A stretch of DNA of 14,144 nt from an uncultured Oscillospiraceae bacterium (GCA_902489595.1 CABUAS010000046.1:1-14144), one strand, 5' to 3'; counted from the stretch's first letter, positions 6,375 to 13,325 are shown. A program made the numbers and translations. The notes: generated by a model from the sequence alone, not told the origin.

Positions 6375-6403
6375 ATTGTATCAAATTACCATTAAATTTT
6401 CCA
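6375..6403 (-). promoter_or_regulatory. Probable promoter of the HAD phosphatase gene
   Basis: On the minus strand, TGGAAA (6403-6398), a 17-base spacer and TACAAT (6380-6375) with an extended TGA. The leader to the ATG at 6342 is about 25-30 bases. Confidence 0.55.
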
Positions 6404-6432
6404 TATTTATTTTATTTTTGACCGAATATATA

Positions 6433-6463
6433 TTGACTTTTGCCCTGTACCTTGTTGTATAAT
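6433..6463 (+). promoter_or_regulatory. Promoter of the 6493-11738 gene train
   Basis: TTGACT (6433-6438) and a perfect TATAAT (6458-6463). The spacer is 19 bases, wider than the optimal 17, so strength may depend on an activator or supercoiling. An AAAGGAG site (6478-6484) and the ATG at 6493 follow. No equally good promoter was found further down the train until 11764. Confidence 0.6.
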
Positions 6464-6492
6464 ATTGAAAGTTAAATAAAGGAGCAGAATTT

Positions 6493-7407
6493 ATGTTTTT
6501 TAAAAAAGCACCTGATGAAATCAGTCTTTACTATTATAAATGTGACAATGCAGGCGATATTTTAAACGAAACGCTTATTCCTGATTTGTTCGGCATCAAG
6601 GTTTTGCAGGAAAGTTTTGAAACCTCTGATATGATAGCGGTCGGCTCTGTGCTCGAAAGAATTGTAAAAGGTTCAAATGCAGGTTGGACAAATGAAAAAC
6701 TGCAAAAAACAGCCGATAAATCAAAAACAATAATTGTGTGGGGCACAGGCTTTATGTATGGGTATGACGATTTTTCTGAAATGAAATTTGTTCGCCCTGC
6801 CGATATTCGTGCTGTCAGAGGTGAACTTTCACGCAAAGCGTGTGAAAAAATTATCGGTGGGAAACTGAACTGCGTTACGGCAGACCCCGGCCTTCTTGCG
6901 CCGTTTTTGCTTGATAAAATGCCGGAAAAGAAATATGAACTCGGCATTATTCCTCATTTCAGAGAGTATGAAAACGAAGAATATTTAAACCTTTTTAAAA
7001 ATATAAACAGTAAATGCGAAAATTCCGTAATTATTGACCTTAGTGAAAATTTAACTGATGTTTTAACGAAAATAGCTTCCTGTGAAACGGTTATTTCAAC
7101 AAGTCTGCACGGGCTTATTTTTTCAGATGCATTCGGAATTCCGAGTATGTGGTGCGAGATGACTGATATTATTCTCGGCGGCGGTTACAAATACCGTGAT
7201 TATTATTCCTGTTATGGAATTGAGGCAGAGCCTTTTGACTTGAAGTGCACAGGTTTTCCGTCTGTTGATGAAATCAGAAAAAACTATAAAGTCAGTTACG
7301 GCGATGTTCTTAAAAAGCAGAAACAGTTAATTAAATGTTTTCCTTACCATAATAAAAAAACGAGGTTGATTTTAAAATCTATCAGGCATTGTGGTTTAGG
7401 CAAATGA
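6493..7407 (+). CDS. Polysaccharide pyruvyl transferase-family protein
   Basis: This 304-aa protein of the polysaccharide pyruvyl transferase family (CsaB/WcaK-like, Pfam PF04230) belongs to a family that transfers pyruvate from PEP to sugars in surface polysaccharides. Supporting motifs are the N-terminal DNAGDILNETL (18-28, the family's N-x-GD loop), VVWGTGF-like strand (81-87), VRGELSRK (108-115), ADPGLLAPF (130-138) and the hallmark ISTSLHGLIFSDAFGIP (201-217, S204-L-H206-G). There is no signal peptide, so it should be cytoplasmic. ATG follows an AAAGGAG site 8 bases upstream. Its TGA overlaps the next gene's ATG (ATGA), so expression with the MFS transporter is coupled. No glycosyltransferase neighbours are present, so a role in cell-surface pyruvylation is family knowledge rather than context. 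Confidence 0.87.
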   Translation: MFFKKAPDEISLYYYKCDNAGDILNETLIPDLFGIKVLQESFETSDMIAVGSVLERIVKGSNAGWTNEKLQKTADKSKTIIVWGTGFMYGYDDFSEMKFVRPADIRAVRGELSRKACEKIIGGKLNCVTADPGLLAPFLLDKMPEKKYELGIIPHFREYENEEYLNLFKNINSKCENSVIIDLSENLTDVLTKIASCETVISTSLHGLIFSDAFGIPSMWCEMTDIILGGGYKYRDYYSCYGIEAEPFDLKCTGFPSVDEIRKNYKVSYGDVLKKQKQLIKCFPYHNKKTRLILKSIRHCGLGK

Positions 7408-8660
7408 CAAAGTATGTTTTAAAAAGTGTTAAAAAAAGCAAACTGATTATTATAGCAACGTGGGTGCTTTACTGCGCATCTTATTTTATAAGAACCTGCT
7501 ATGCGGCAACAATAGCGCCGCTTGCGGAAGAGGGAATTTACTCAAAGGGTCAAATCGGTCTTATCGGCACGGCATTTTTTGTGTGTTACGGTGTCGGTCA
7601 GTTAATCAGCGGCCTTATAGGCGATAAGATCAATCCGTTTTTTATGGTGTTTTTTGGTTCGGTTCTCGGTTCAGTATGTTGTTTTCTTATGCCTGTGGCA
7701 GGCAGCCTCGGTATGCTTATAGGCGTTTGGGCGGTAAACGGCTTTTTTCAGTCAATGCTCTGGTCGCCGATACTGCGTATTTTTTCAGAAACGATTGATA
7801 AAAGCCTGAGTGAAAAGGCAATTTTAAATATTGCACTGTCACTGCCGGTTGGTACTGTTACGGCATATCTGATGTCGTCTTTAATTATTAAATATTATAA
7901 CTGGAAATATGTTTTCATTTTCGGCGGAGCAGTTGTTATCATTGCTGTTTTGTTTGCAGGCGCTGCCCTTTCAGCCTCTAAAAACAGTATTGAAAAAGTA
8001 ACTGTAACTGCACAGAAAAGCGCTGAAATTCAAAGCAGAGCAGACAAAAAAGGCTTGCTGCCTCTTGCCCTTTCAAGCGGACTTTTTGTTATAATGATTC
8101 CGTCATTTCTGCACGGTATGATGCGGGACGGCATTACAAACTGGGTGCCTGCAATGATAAGTGAGGTTTACGGCGTTTCAACTTCATTTTCAATTTTTGT
8201 AACGATAGCGCTGCCGATTTTCAATGCCTTCGGCGCATATCTTGTTACTCCGCTTTATAAAAAATTCGGCGAAAATGAAATGAAAACGGCAGGTGTAACG
8301 GGTGCTGTTGTGCTTTTGCCGCTGTTCTTAATGCTGTTTATGAACAAGCTGCCCGTTTTTGCGGTTATCGTTTTGCTTGCGATTACAACATCTGTTATGT
8401 ATGCGCTGAATTATCTTATCATTTCGCTTGTTCCTGTCAGATTTTCAAAATATGGGTGTACTTCAGGTATCAGCGGAATACTTAATTCGGGTGCTCATAT
8501 CGGCTGTGCGCTTTCATCATACGGATTTGGTGCGATTGCAGAAAAAACAGGCTGGAATGCCGTAATTATCGTGTGGATTGTGTCGTCACTTCTGATTATA
8601 GTTTCATCTTTTCTTGTAAATAAAAAGTGGGGCAGATTTTGTCATAATAAAAACGCTTAG
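7404..8660 (+). CDS. MFS transporter, OPA (GlpT/UhpT-like) type
   Basis: This 418-aa, about 12-segment major facilitator transporter resembles the organophosphate:phosphate antiporter branch in its N-terminal half (YFIRTCYAATIAPL near the start of helix 1, then the helix 2-3 loop GQLISGLIGDKINP, a variant of the MFS G-x-x-x-D-[RK] motif). A central polar loop (about residues 190-215) separates the two six-helix halves. An earlier in-frame TTG at 7389 exists, but the ATG at 7404 forms a 4-base ATGA overlap with the preceding stop, the usual coupled arrangement, and was chosen. A phosphorylated small molecule is a plausible substrate given the family, but specificity residues were not checked. 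Coupling to the pyruvyl transferase-family gene suggests a shared pathway, possibly involving PEP or a sugar phosphate. Confidence 0.85.
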   Translation: MTKYVLKSVKKSKLIIIATWVLYCASYFIRTCYAATIAPLAEEGIYSKGQIGLIGTAFFVCYGVGQLISGLIGDKINPFFMVFFGSVLGSVCCFLMPVAGSLGMLIGVWAVNGFFQSMLWSPILRIFSETIDKSLSEKAILNIALSLPVGTVTAYLMSSLIIKYYNWKYVFIFGGAVVIIAVLFAGAALSASKNSIEKVTVTAQKSAEIQSRADKKGLLPLALSSGLFVIMIPSFLHGMMRDGITNWVPAMISEVYGVSTSFSIFVTIALPIFNAFGAYLVTPLYKKFGENEMKTAGVTGAVVLLPLFLMLFMNKLPVFAVIVLLAITTSVMYALNYLIISLVPVRFSKYGCTSGISGILNSGAHIGCALSSYGFGAIAEKTGWNAVIIVWIVSSLLIIVSSFLVNKKWGRFCHNKNA

Positions 8661-8710
8661 CAGAAGGGCGTTATGCTCTCTGCGGCTGCGTAATGTGAAA
8701 GGCTTGTTTT

Positions 8711-9139
8711 ATGATAAGAAAATTTAAAAGCAGTGATTTGAATATCATAATGGCAATATGGCTTGATGAAAATATAAAGGCACATAATTTTATTTCACCC
8801 GAATATTGGCAGAATAATTATGATTATGTGAAATCCGTTTTGCCGAATGCCGAAATATATGTTTATGCCGATGATGAAAATGTGACAGGGTTTATCGGTC
8901 TTAACTGCGGTTATATCGAGGGTGTTTTTGTAAGGTCATTAAATCAGCATAAAGGCGCAGGCACTGCATTGATTAACTCTGCAAAGAAAAAATATGATGA
9001 ACTGACTTTAAAGGTGTATTGTAAAAATACAAAAGCCATTGCATTTTACACAAAAAACGGCTTTGAAATAACAGAAAAAGGCGTTGACGAAAGTACAGGC
9101 GAAGAAGAATATACAATGATGTGGAAGAAAGAAATATGA
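8711..9139 (+). CDS. GNAT-family N-acetyltransferase (YjaB/PhnO-like size)
   Basis: This 142-aa GCN5-related acetyltransferase transfers acetyl from acetyl-CoA to an amine. The fold is visible as an N-terminal beta strand MIRKFKSSD, motif A with the acetyl-CoA pyrophosphate loop Q79-x-x-G82-x-G84 in VRSLNQHKGAGTALI, and motif B NTKAIAFYTKNGFEI (108-122), ending in EEYTMMW. It is a single-domain enzyme without membrane segments. ATG follows a GAAAGGC site 50 bases after the MFS stop. Its TGA overlaps the ATG of the kinase-like gene (ATGA), a coupled pair. Substrate unknown; small-molecule or antibiotic amine modification is possible, and ribosomal protein acetylation is less likely. Confidence 0.9.
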   Translation: MIRKFKSSDLNIIMAIWLDENIKAHNFISPEYWQNNYDYVKSVLPNAEIYVYADDENVTGFIGLNCGYIEGVFVRSLNQHKGAGTALINSAKKKYDELTLKVYCKNTKAIAFYTKNGFEITEKGVDESTGEEEYTMMWKKEI

Positions 9140-9657
9140 TTATACTAATTGCAGGTGCAACGCACACGGGCAAAACAAATCTGGCACAGAAATTGCTTGA
9201 AAAGTACAAATATCCGTATTTATCAATAGACCATTTAAAAATGGGGCTGATAAGGAGCGGTAATACGGATTTAACGGTTTATGACGATGATAAACTTACG
9301 CCGTATTTGTGGAATATAGTTAAAGAAATGATAAAAACGGCAGTTGAAAACAATCAGAATTTAATTGTTGAGGGGTGCTATATTCCGTTTGAATGGGCAA
9401 AGGATTTTGACAGCACATATTTAAAGCATATAAAATATTACTGCCTTGTTATGACGGCGCAGTATATTGAAAATCATTTCAGTGACATCAAAAAATTTGA
9501 AAGTGTTATTGAAAGCCGTAAAACTGATGATTTAACTAAAGAAAGTATTATAAAAGAAAATACATACAATCTTGAAATGTGCCGAAAGCATGGTTGCAAT
9601 TATATTTTAATTGATGATGTTTATGAGGCTGAATTACAGGAAGGGGCATTAAACTGA
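9136..9657 (+). CDS. P-loop kinase-like NTPase (AAA_33/zeta-type)
   Basis: This 173-aa protein is dominated by a nucleotide-binding P-loop at its N-terminus: a beta strand MIILIAGA followed by Walker A G7-A-T-H-T-G12-K13-T14. A YLSIDHLKMG segment (D in the position of the acceptor-binding Asp seen in small-molecule kinases), then LIVEGCYIPF (a Walker B-like strand ending in Glu) and a C-terminal NYILIDDVYE strand resemble adenylate/2-phosphoglycerate kinase-like and zeta-type phosphotransferases. A GTG at 9121 is in frame, but the ATG at 9136 has GGAAG upstream and gives an ATGA overlap with the acetyltransferase, so it was chosen. The pairing could mean a two-step modification (acetylation and phosphorylation) of the same class of small molecule. 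That is inference. Confidence 0.75.
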   Translation: MIILIAGATHTGKTNLAQKLLEKYKYPYLSIDHLKMGLIRSGNTDLTVYDDDKLTPYLWNIVKEMIKTAVENNQNLIVEGCYIPFEWAKDFDSTYLKHIKYYCLVMTAQYIENHFSDIKKFESVIESRKTDDLTKESIIKENTYNLEMCRKHGCNYILIDDVYEAELQEGALN

Positions 9658-9706
9658 AAACGGTTATCAGACATCCGATAAAAAAAGAAAAATAAGGAAA
9701 ATAAAA

Positions 9707-10060
9707 ATGGAGATAAAGAAAATTAATGATATAGCAGTTGTGAAAAGTGATGAGATCATAATGGCAGATGTACAGTCGGCAATGGATTTGATTATGAACG
9801 TAAAATATGAAACAGGATGCAGTAAAATTGTACTGAATAAAGAGGCTGTTACGGAAGACTTCTTTATTCTGAGCAAAGGGATTGCAGGTGAAATTTTGCA
9901 AAAATTCATTAATTATCAGATTAAGTTTGCTGTTTGCGGTGATTTTTCAAAATACACAAGTAAGCCTTTAAAGGATTTTATATATGAAAGCAATAAAGGT
10001 AAGGATATATTTTTTGTACCCGACACGGATACGGCTGTAAAAATGCTGTCACAAAAATAA
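9707..10060 (+). CDS. DUF4180 domain protein
   Basis: This 117-aa, single-domain cytoplasmic protein matches my recollection of the DUF4180 family over its whole length. Conserved blocks visible here are SAMDLIMNVKYETGC (23-37), IVLNKEAVTEDFF (41-53), GIAGEILQKFINYQIKFAVCGDFS (58-81) and LKDFIYESNKGKDIFFV (89-105). The family alternates beta strands and helices and lies near the STAS/SpoIIAA-like size class, but no function has been established that I know of. ATG follows AAGGAAAAT. It is 49 bases after the kinase-like gene and 46 before the membrane-GNAT fusion, consistent with one transcript. DUF4180 proteins are often found beside regulators or acetyltransferases, which would suit this setting. 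Confidence 0.85.
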   Translation: MEIKKINDIAVVKSDEIIMADVQSAMDLIMNVKYETGCSKIVLNKEAVTEDFFILSKGIAGEILQKFINYQIKFAVCGDFSKYTSKPLKDFIYESNKGKDIFFVPDTDTAVKMLSQK

Positions 10061-10106
10061 TTTTGTGTTTTAAAATAAAACTTTGTTCAAAAGCAGTATG
10101 TGAAAA

Positions 10107-10994
10107 ATGGAGAAGATGAAAGAGTTATTTATTAAACTGAAAAATAAATTTATAAAATTCTGCAAATGGGTGTGGCAGGAATGTAAGGACTGGCACACGG
10201 TTGTTATTTTTGCTGTTGTTGTAGTCGTTATGTATTCGCCTGTCTGGGGCGGATATCTGTGCCACGCCATATTCGGCTGGAAATGGTGCAGTGTTATGGC
10301 AACGGCATACCTTGCATTTTGGGCAGGTCCATTCACGCCGTTTTTCCCGCTTTGCATTGCTATCACCTTGGGAATACGGCGGATTATTGATAAAATAAAA
10401 GGCAAAAAGAAAGCAGAAAAGGAGTTTGCAGGAATTGAAACAGACAGACTTATATTGAGGCAATTTGAAGAAAACGATATAGATGCAATTTACCTGCTTC
10501 TTTCAGATGAAGAGGTGAACACTTTTTTGCCGTGGTTTCCCGTAAAGGACAGGGATGAAGCAAAGACGTTTTTTGAAAAACGATTTAAGGACAGACCGTA
10601 TTGCTTTGCTATCTGCCTGAAAGAAGATAATGTTCCTATAGGCTGCATAAATGCAGAGGAAGATGATGACAGCCATGATTTCGGATATCTTCTGCGTAAG
10701 GAGTATTGGCATCAGGGTATAGTCAGTGAAGCAGGTGAAGCGGTTATTGAATTACTGAAAAAAGATAACTTTCCTTATATTACGGCAACGCATGACAGAA
10801 ATAATCCCCACAGCGGCGCTGTTATGAAACGAATGGGAATGCACTATTGCTATTCTTATAAAGAACAGTGGCAGCCAAAGGATTTTCCTGTAATCTTCCG
10901 AATGTATCAGTTGAATTTTGACGGACAGGATGAAAGAGTGTATAAAAAATATTGGGATTCGTGTGATGAGCATTTCATTGAAACGGACATATAA
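10107..10994 (+). CDS. Membrane domain fused to RimJ/RimL-type GNAT acetyltransferase
   Basis: This 295-aa composite protein has an amphipathic basic start and hydrophobic segments in residues 1-100 (about 31-47, 60-74 and 78-94, the last containing GPFTPFFPLCIAI). They resemble a stand-alone small membrane protein of Clostridia. Residues 111-280 are a complete GNAT domain: ETDRLILRQFEENDIDAIY, then the acetyl-CoA motif YWHQGIVSEAGEAVIEL (Q203-G-x-V-S-E), then NPHSGAVMKRMGM. Stand-alone relatives typically begin METDRLIL; here the codon before GAA is ATT (10434-10436), preceded at a normal distance by AAAAGGAG (10417-10424). The frame is open throughout, so the current gene reads as one membrane-anchored acetyltransferase. 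No good Shine-Dalgarno precedes 10107. Substrate is unknown. Confidence 0.82.
   Translation: MEKMKELFIKLKNKFIKFCKWVWQECKDWHTVVIFAVVVVVMYSPVWGGYLCHAIFGWKWCSVMATAYLAFWAGPFTPFFPLCIAITLGIRRIIDKIKGKKKAEKEFAGIETDRLILRQFEENDIDAIYLLLSDEEVNTFLPWFPVKDRDEAKTFFEKRFKDRPYCFAICLKEDNVPIGCINAEEDDDSHDFGYLLRKEYWHQGIVSEAGEAVIELLKKDNFPYITATHDRNNPHSGAVMKRMGMHYCYSYKEQWQPKDFPVIFRMYQLNFDGQDERVYKKYWDSCDEHFIETDI
10417..10436 (+). promoter_or_regulatory. Relic (or working) Shine-Dalgarno with ATT in start position inside the fusion gene
   Basis: AAAAGGAG (10417-10424) is followed after 9 bases by ATT (10434-10436) in frame with the GNAT domain. ATT is where an ATG would begin a normal METDRLIL-type acetyltransferase. 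Either it is a fossil of a formerly separate gene or ATT acts as a rare start codon, as in infC. Confidence 0.45.
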
Positions 10995-11018
10995 TTTTCA
11001 ATTCAGGAGTGTAATGGT

Positions 11019-11738
11019 ATGGCAATGTGGAATCCTTGGCACGGGTGTAAAAAATGCAGTGACGGTTGTCTGCATTGCTACATTCATAAGGGCGATGCAA
11101 AACGAGGTGTGGATACAAATCAAATTGTAAAAACAAAAGATTTTGATAAGCCTGTCCAAAAACTGAAAAACGGTAATTGTAAAATGAAACCGGGTATTGT
11201 TTATTTATGCTTTTCTTCTGATTTTCTTATTGAAGAAGCAGATGAGTGGCGCAATGAATGCTGGAAAATGATACAGGAACGGCAGGACTGCACCTTTTTG
11301 TTTCTGACCAAAAGAATTGACAGGTTTATGAAATGTATTCCCGATAACTGGGCAGACGGATATGATAATGTTGTTGTTTGCTGTACGGTTGAAAATCAGA
11401 AAAATGCCGATTATAAGCTGAATATATTTAAGAATTTGCCGATAAAGCATAAATGTATTACTGCTCAGCCGCTTCTTGAAAATATTAAATTTGAAAAGTA
11501 TCTTGATGATATTGAATTAGTAGTTGTCGGCGGTGAATCGGACATAAATGCAAGACCTTTAAATTATGACTGGGTGCTGAATCTTCGACAGCAGTGCATA
11601 AGAAAAAATGTCAGCTTTGAGTTCAGACAGTGCGGTACTTATTTTATAAAGGATTCAAAGAGATATACCTTGCAGACAAAGGATTTGTGCAGACAGGCGA
11701 AACTGGCTGATATTGATTTTAAAAGAACAATTAGTTAA
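11019..11738 (+). CDS. DUF5131 three-Cys protein (phage Gp37/Gp68-like)
   Basis: This 239-aa protein of the DUF5131/phage Gp37-Gp68 family carries the family's N-terminal signature WNPWHGCKKCSDGCLHCY (4-21, C10, C17, C20, plus an extra C13). The spaced cysteines ending in CxxCY recall radical SAM iron-sulfur sites. Family blocks also seen are VYLCFSSDFLIEEADEWR (the usual SMSDLF-like block), FLFLTKRIDRF, CCTVENQKNADY, ITAQPLLENI, VVVGGESDINARPLNYDWV and FEFRQCGTYF. It begins at ATG 9 bases after GGAG, 24 bases after the fusion gene, so it is probably co-transcribed. The usual partner TcmP (three-Cys-motif partner) is not present here. Function is unestablished; family membership is well supported. 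Confidence 0.88.
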   Translation: MAMWNPWHGCKKCSDGCLHCYIHKGDAKRGVDTNQIVKTKDFDKPVQKLKNGNCKMKPGIVYLCFSSDFLIEEADEWRNECWKMIQERQDCTFLFLTKRIDRFMKCIPDNWADGYDNVVVCCTVENQKNADYKLNIFKNLPIKHKCITAQPLLENIKFEKYLDDIELVVVGGESDINARPLNYDWVLNLRQQCIRKNVSFEFRQCGTYFIKDSKRYTLQTKDLCRQAKLADIDFKRTIS

Positions 11739-11763
11739 ATAATTTTTAATTGATATTATCTGC

Positions 11764-11792
11764 TTTACATATTGTCACGCAGGAAGTATAAT
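11764..11792 (+). promoter_or_regulatory. Promoter of the EamA transporter gene
   Basis: TTTACA (11764-11769), a 17-base spacer and a perfect TATAAT (11787-11792). Transcription would begin near 11799, so the in-frame TTG at 11772 is not part of the transcript and the ATG at 11829 must be the start. Confidence 0.75.
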
Positions 11793-11828
11793 GAAAAAAT
11801 AGTACAGTCAGAATCGAGATGTATATTT

Positions 11829-12242
11829 ATGTGGGTTGTGTTCGCAATACTTTCATCAATATTTGCGGCGGCAACATCAATACTTGCAAAAATCGGAATC
11901 GATGATATTGATTCAAATCTTGCAACCGCAATAAGAACCGTTGTGGTTGTTGTTATGGCGTGGGGTATGGTGTTTATAACCAATGCTCAGTCGGGACTTT
12001 CGTCAATAAGCAAAAAAAGCTGGCTGTTTCTTATTCTTTCAGGTGCGGCAACAGGGCTTTCGTGGCTTTGCTATTATAAAGCACTTAAAGACGGCACGGT
12101 GTCCGTTGTTGCGCCGATAGACAAACTGAGTGTTGTAATCACAATGGTTTTTGCCGCTGTATTTCTGCACGAGCAGTTTACGCCGAAATCTATTATCGGC
12201 TTAATTTTAATCACTGTCGGCACACTTTTAATGGTTTTATGA
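11829..12242 (+). CDS. Small EamA/DMT-family transporter (single EamA domain)
   Basis: This 137-aa membrane protein of the drug/metabolite transporter superfamily has a single EamA repeat instead of the usual two. It begins MWVVFAILSSIFAAATSILAKIGI and shows about four to five hydrophobic segments, with the family pattern GLSWLCYYKALKDGTVSVVAPIDKLSVVITMVFAAVFLHEQ and the final helix GLILITVGTLLMV. Single-domain members are thought to act as dimers, like small multidrug resistance proteins. The start is fixed by the promoter at 11764-11792; the Shine-Dalgarno is weak. It is a separate transcript after the DUF5131 gene and converges on cotJC at a shared hairpin. Substrate unknown. Confidence 0.88.
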   Translation: MWVVFAILSSIFAAATSILAKIGIDDIDSNLATAIRTVVVVVMAWGMVFITNAQSGLSSISKKSWLFLILSGAATGLSWLCYYKALKDGTVSVVAPIDKLSVVITMVFAAVFLHEQFTPKSIIGLILITVGTLLMVL

Positions 12243-12260
12243 TAATTGAATAAGCACAAA

Positions 12261-12292
12261 AAAGCGTCGGAGTTTTATACCTCCGGCGCTTT
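12261..12292. terminator. Bidirectional terminator between the EamA gene and cotJC
   Basis: AAAGCGTCGGAG (12261-12272) pairs with CTCCGGCGCTTT (12281-12292) with one T-G wobble around TTTTATAC. On the minus strand it ends in a run of six T followed by G, a strong terminator for cotJC. The plus-strand T-run is weaker. Confidence 0.85.
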
Positions 12293-12295
12293 AAT

Positions 12296-12895
12296 TCATT
12301 TGTCAAAGCTTGGGTTAAATGCGTAAAAGTTTTTGCTGTTCATTCTGTCTGTCAACAACCGCAGACCTTCACCGAAACGCTGGTAGTGTACGATTTCACG
12401 CTGACGCAGGAATTTGATAGGCTCAATAACATCGGGGTCATCAACAAGACGCAGGATATTGTCATAAGTGATTCGTGCTTTTTGCTCGGCGGCAAGGTTT
12501 TCATTTAAGTCGGCAATGGGGTCGCCCGTTGACTGAATGGATGCGGCTGACCAAGGAAAACCACTCGCTGCCGTCGGATAAACACCTGTAGTGTGGTCTA
12601 TAAAATACGATGCAAAGCCCGGATTTTCTTCAATCTGCTTTTCAGTCAGATTTCGTGTAAGTTGGTGCACGATTGTTCCTACCATCTCAAGATGCCCTAA
12701 TTCTTCCGTGCCAATGTCTGTCAGCAAACCTTTTAGTTCTGCCGTTGGCATTGAATAGCGCTGCGAAAGATAGCGCAGTGATGCTCCAAGCTCTCCGTCA
12801 GGACCACCATATTGACTTATGATTAAACTTGCGGCGGCGGGGTTGCAGTGTTTGATGTTTATAGGGTACTGAAGTTTTTTTATATAATTAAACAT
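12296..12895 (-). CDS. cotJC: Spore-coat protein CotJC, manganese catalase family
   Basis: This 199-aa dimanganese-catalase-fold protein of the CotJC type is deposited in the inner coat of endospores in Bacillus and related Clostridia. All metal ligands expected for the di-Mn centre are present: E35 (DGELGA), E65 and H68 (EELGH), E137 (AAEQKAR) and H170 (REIVHYQRF). The E-to-H spacing of 33 matches that in known Mn catalases, so peroxide-dismutating activity is plausible. ATG follows AAAGGAG. CotJC normally follows cotJA and cotJB in an operon; neither lies upstream here (12896-13088 has no such gene), so it is a lone copy. It implies the organism sporulates or descends from a sporulating lineage. 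A sporulation-sigma promoter could not be placed convincingly. Confidence 0.9.
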   Translation of the reverse strand: MFNYIKKLQYPINIKHCNPAAASLIISQYGGPDGELGASLRYLSQRYSMPTAELKGLLTDIGTEELGHLEMVGTIVHQLTRNLTEKQIEENPGFASYFIDHTTGVYPTAASGFPWSAASIQSTGDPIADLNENLAAEQKARITYDNILRLVDDPDVIEPIKFLRQREIVHYQRFGEGLRLLTDRMNSKNFYAFNPSFDK

Positions 12896-13011
12896 AGAAT
12901 TTCTCCTTTATTTCACTTTATTTCCATTTTATGACGGTAAAAATGAAATGTTAATATTCGGCTTTGCACATCGGTTGCAGTGATTTTTATATGCATTTTT
13001 TAATATTTTAC

Positions 13012-13044
13012 TTGACTTTTTTGAAAATATCGTTAATCTATTAT
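13012..13044 (+). promoter_or_regulatory. Possible promoter of the lysis cassette
   Basis: A good -35 hexamer TTGACT lies at 13012-13017. The best -10 candidates are TAATCT (13034-13039, 16-base spacer) or TATTAT (13039-13044, 21-base spacer); neither is ideal. Either would place the start of transcription at or next to the GAAC-N4-GTTC palindrome, which suits repression by LexA. Confidence 0.4.
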
Positions 13045-13067
13045 TGTAGAACATTCGTTCTACAATA
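13042..13067. promoter_or_regulatory. LexA-type SOS operator inside a perfect 11-bp inverted repeat
   Basis: TATTGTAGAAC (13042-13052), ATTC, GTTCTACAATA (13057-13067). The centre GAAC-ATTC-GTTC (13049-13060) matches the Firmicute LexA core GAAC-N4-GTTC exactly. The flanks differ from the B. subtilis CGAAC...GTTYC form by having A and T. It lies immediately ahead of the cassette's AGGAGG. Because eight T follow the repeat (13068-13075 region), a terminator or attenuator function is the main alternative. Confidence 0.6.
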
Positions 13068-13088
13068 TTTTTTTTAGGAGGAAAGAAA

Positions 13089-13325
13089 TTGAATGAAACA
13101 GTTATTGCGGCGTTGATTTCGCTTGCGGGCACGGCGATAGGCACGCTTGGCGGAATATACGCTTCAGGTAAATTGACAGCATACAGAATATCTCAGCTTG
13201 AAAAAAAGGTGGATAAACATAATCACCTTGTGGAGAGAATGTATAGCGTGGAGGATAAAATTAATATTCTCGATGAAAAACAAAAGGTGGCAAACCACCG
13301 AATTGATGATTTGGAAAAGGAGTAA
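13089..13325 (+). CDS. XhlA-like membrane-anchored coiled-coil lysis accessory protein
   Basis: This 78-aa protein of the kind found beside phage holins in Firmicutes has residues 5-24 as a Gly/Ala-rich hydrophobic segment (VIAALISLAGTAIGTLGGIY) and residues about 34-77 as a charged heptad helix (ISQLEKKVDKHNHLVERMY...IDDLEKE). The start is TTG at 13089, fixed by AGGAGG (13076-13081) 7 bases upstream; the nearby ATG at 13093 is out of frame. In PBSX XhlA the membrane segment is C-terminal; here it is N-terminal, so the likeness is in size, context and composition rather than exact topology. Its TAA stop overlaps the AAGGAG site of the holin gene, indicating translational coupling. Confidence 0.75.
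   Translation: MNETVIAALISLAGTAIGTLGGIYASGKLTAYRISQLEKKVDKHNHLVERMYSVEDKINILDEKQKVANHRIDDLEKE

Noticed and set aside
7389..7406. TTG start for the MFS transporter, five codons upstream of ATG
   Set aside because: The ATG at 7404 forms an ATGA overlap with the previous stop; the TTG has no better ribosome site.
11772..11828. N-terminal extension of the EamA protein from TTG
   Set aside because: It would begin inside the predicted promoter, and the extra 19 residues are unlike the family, which starts at MWVVFAI.
12926..12959. Sporulation SigE-type promoter for cotJC (GAATATT with CATAAAAT on the minus strand)
   Set aside because: Both boxes look right, but the spacer is 19 bases, whereas SigE promoters use about 14-15. 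Left as unproven.
13042..13075. The GAAC/GTTC inverted repeat read simply as an intrinsic terminator (stem plus eight T)
   Set aside because: No plus-strand gene precedes it within range to need terminating, and the core matches a LexA box exactly. It is kept as the main alternative because a leader attenuator is possible.
12929..13144. 71-codon minus-strand frame upstream of cotJC, tested as cotJB or cotJA
   Set aside because: Its translation lacks any CotJA/CotJB resemblance, it has no SD and it overlaps the lysis cassette start.
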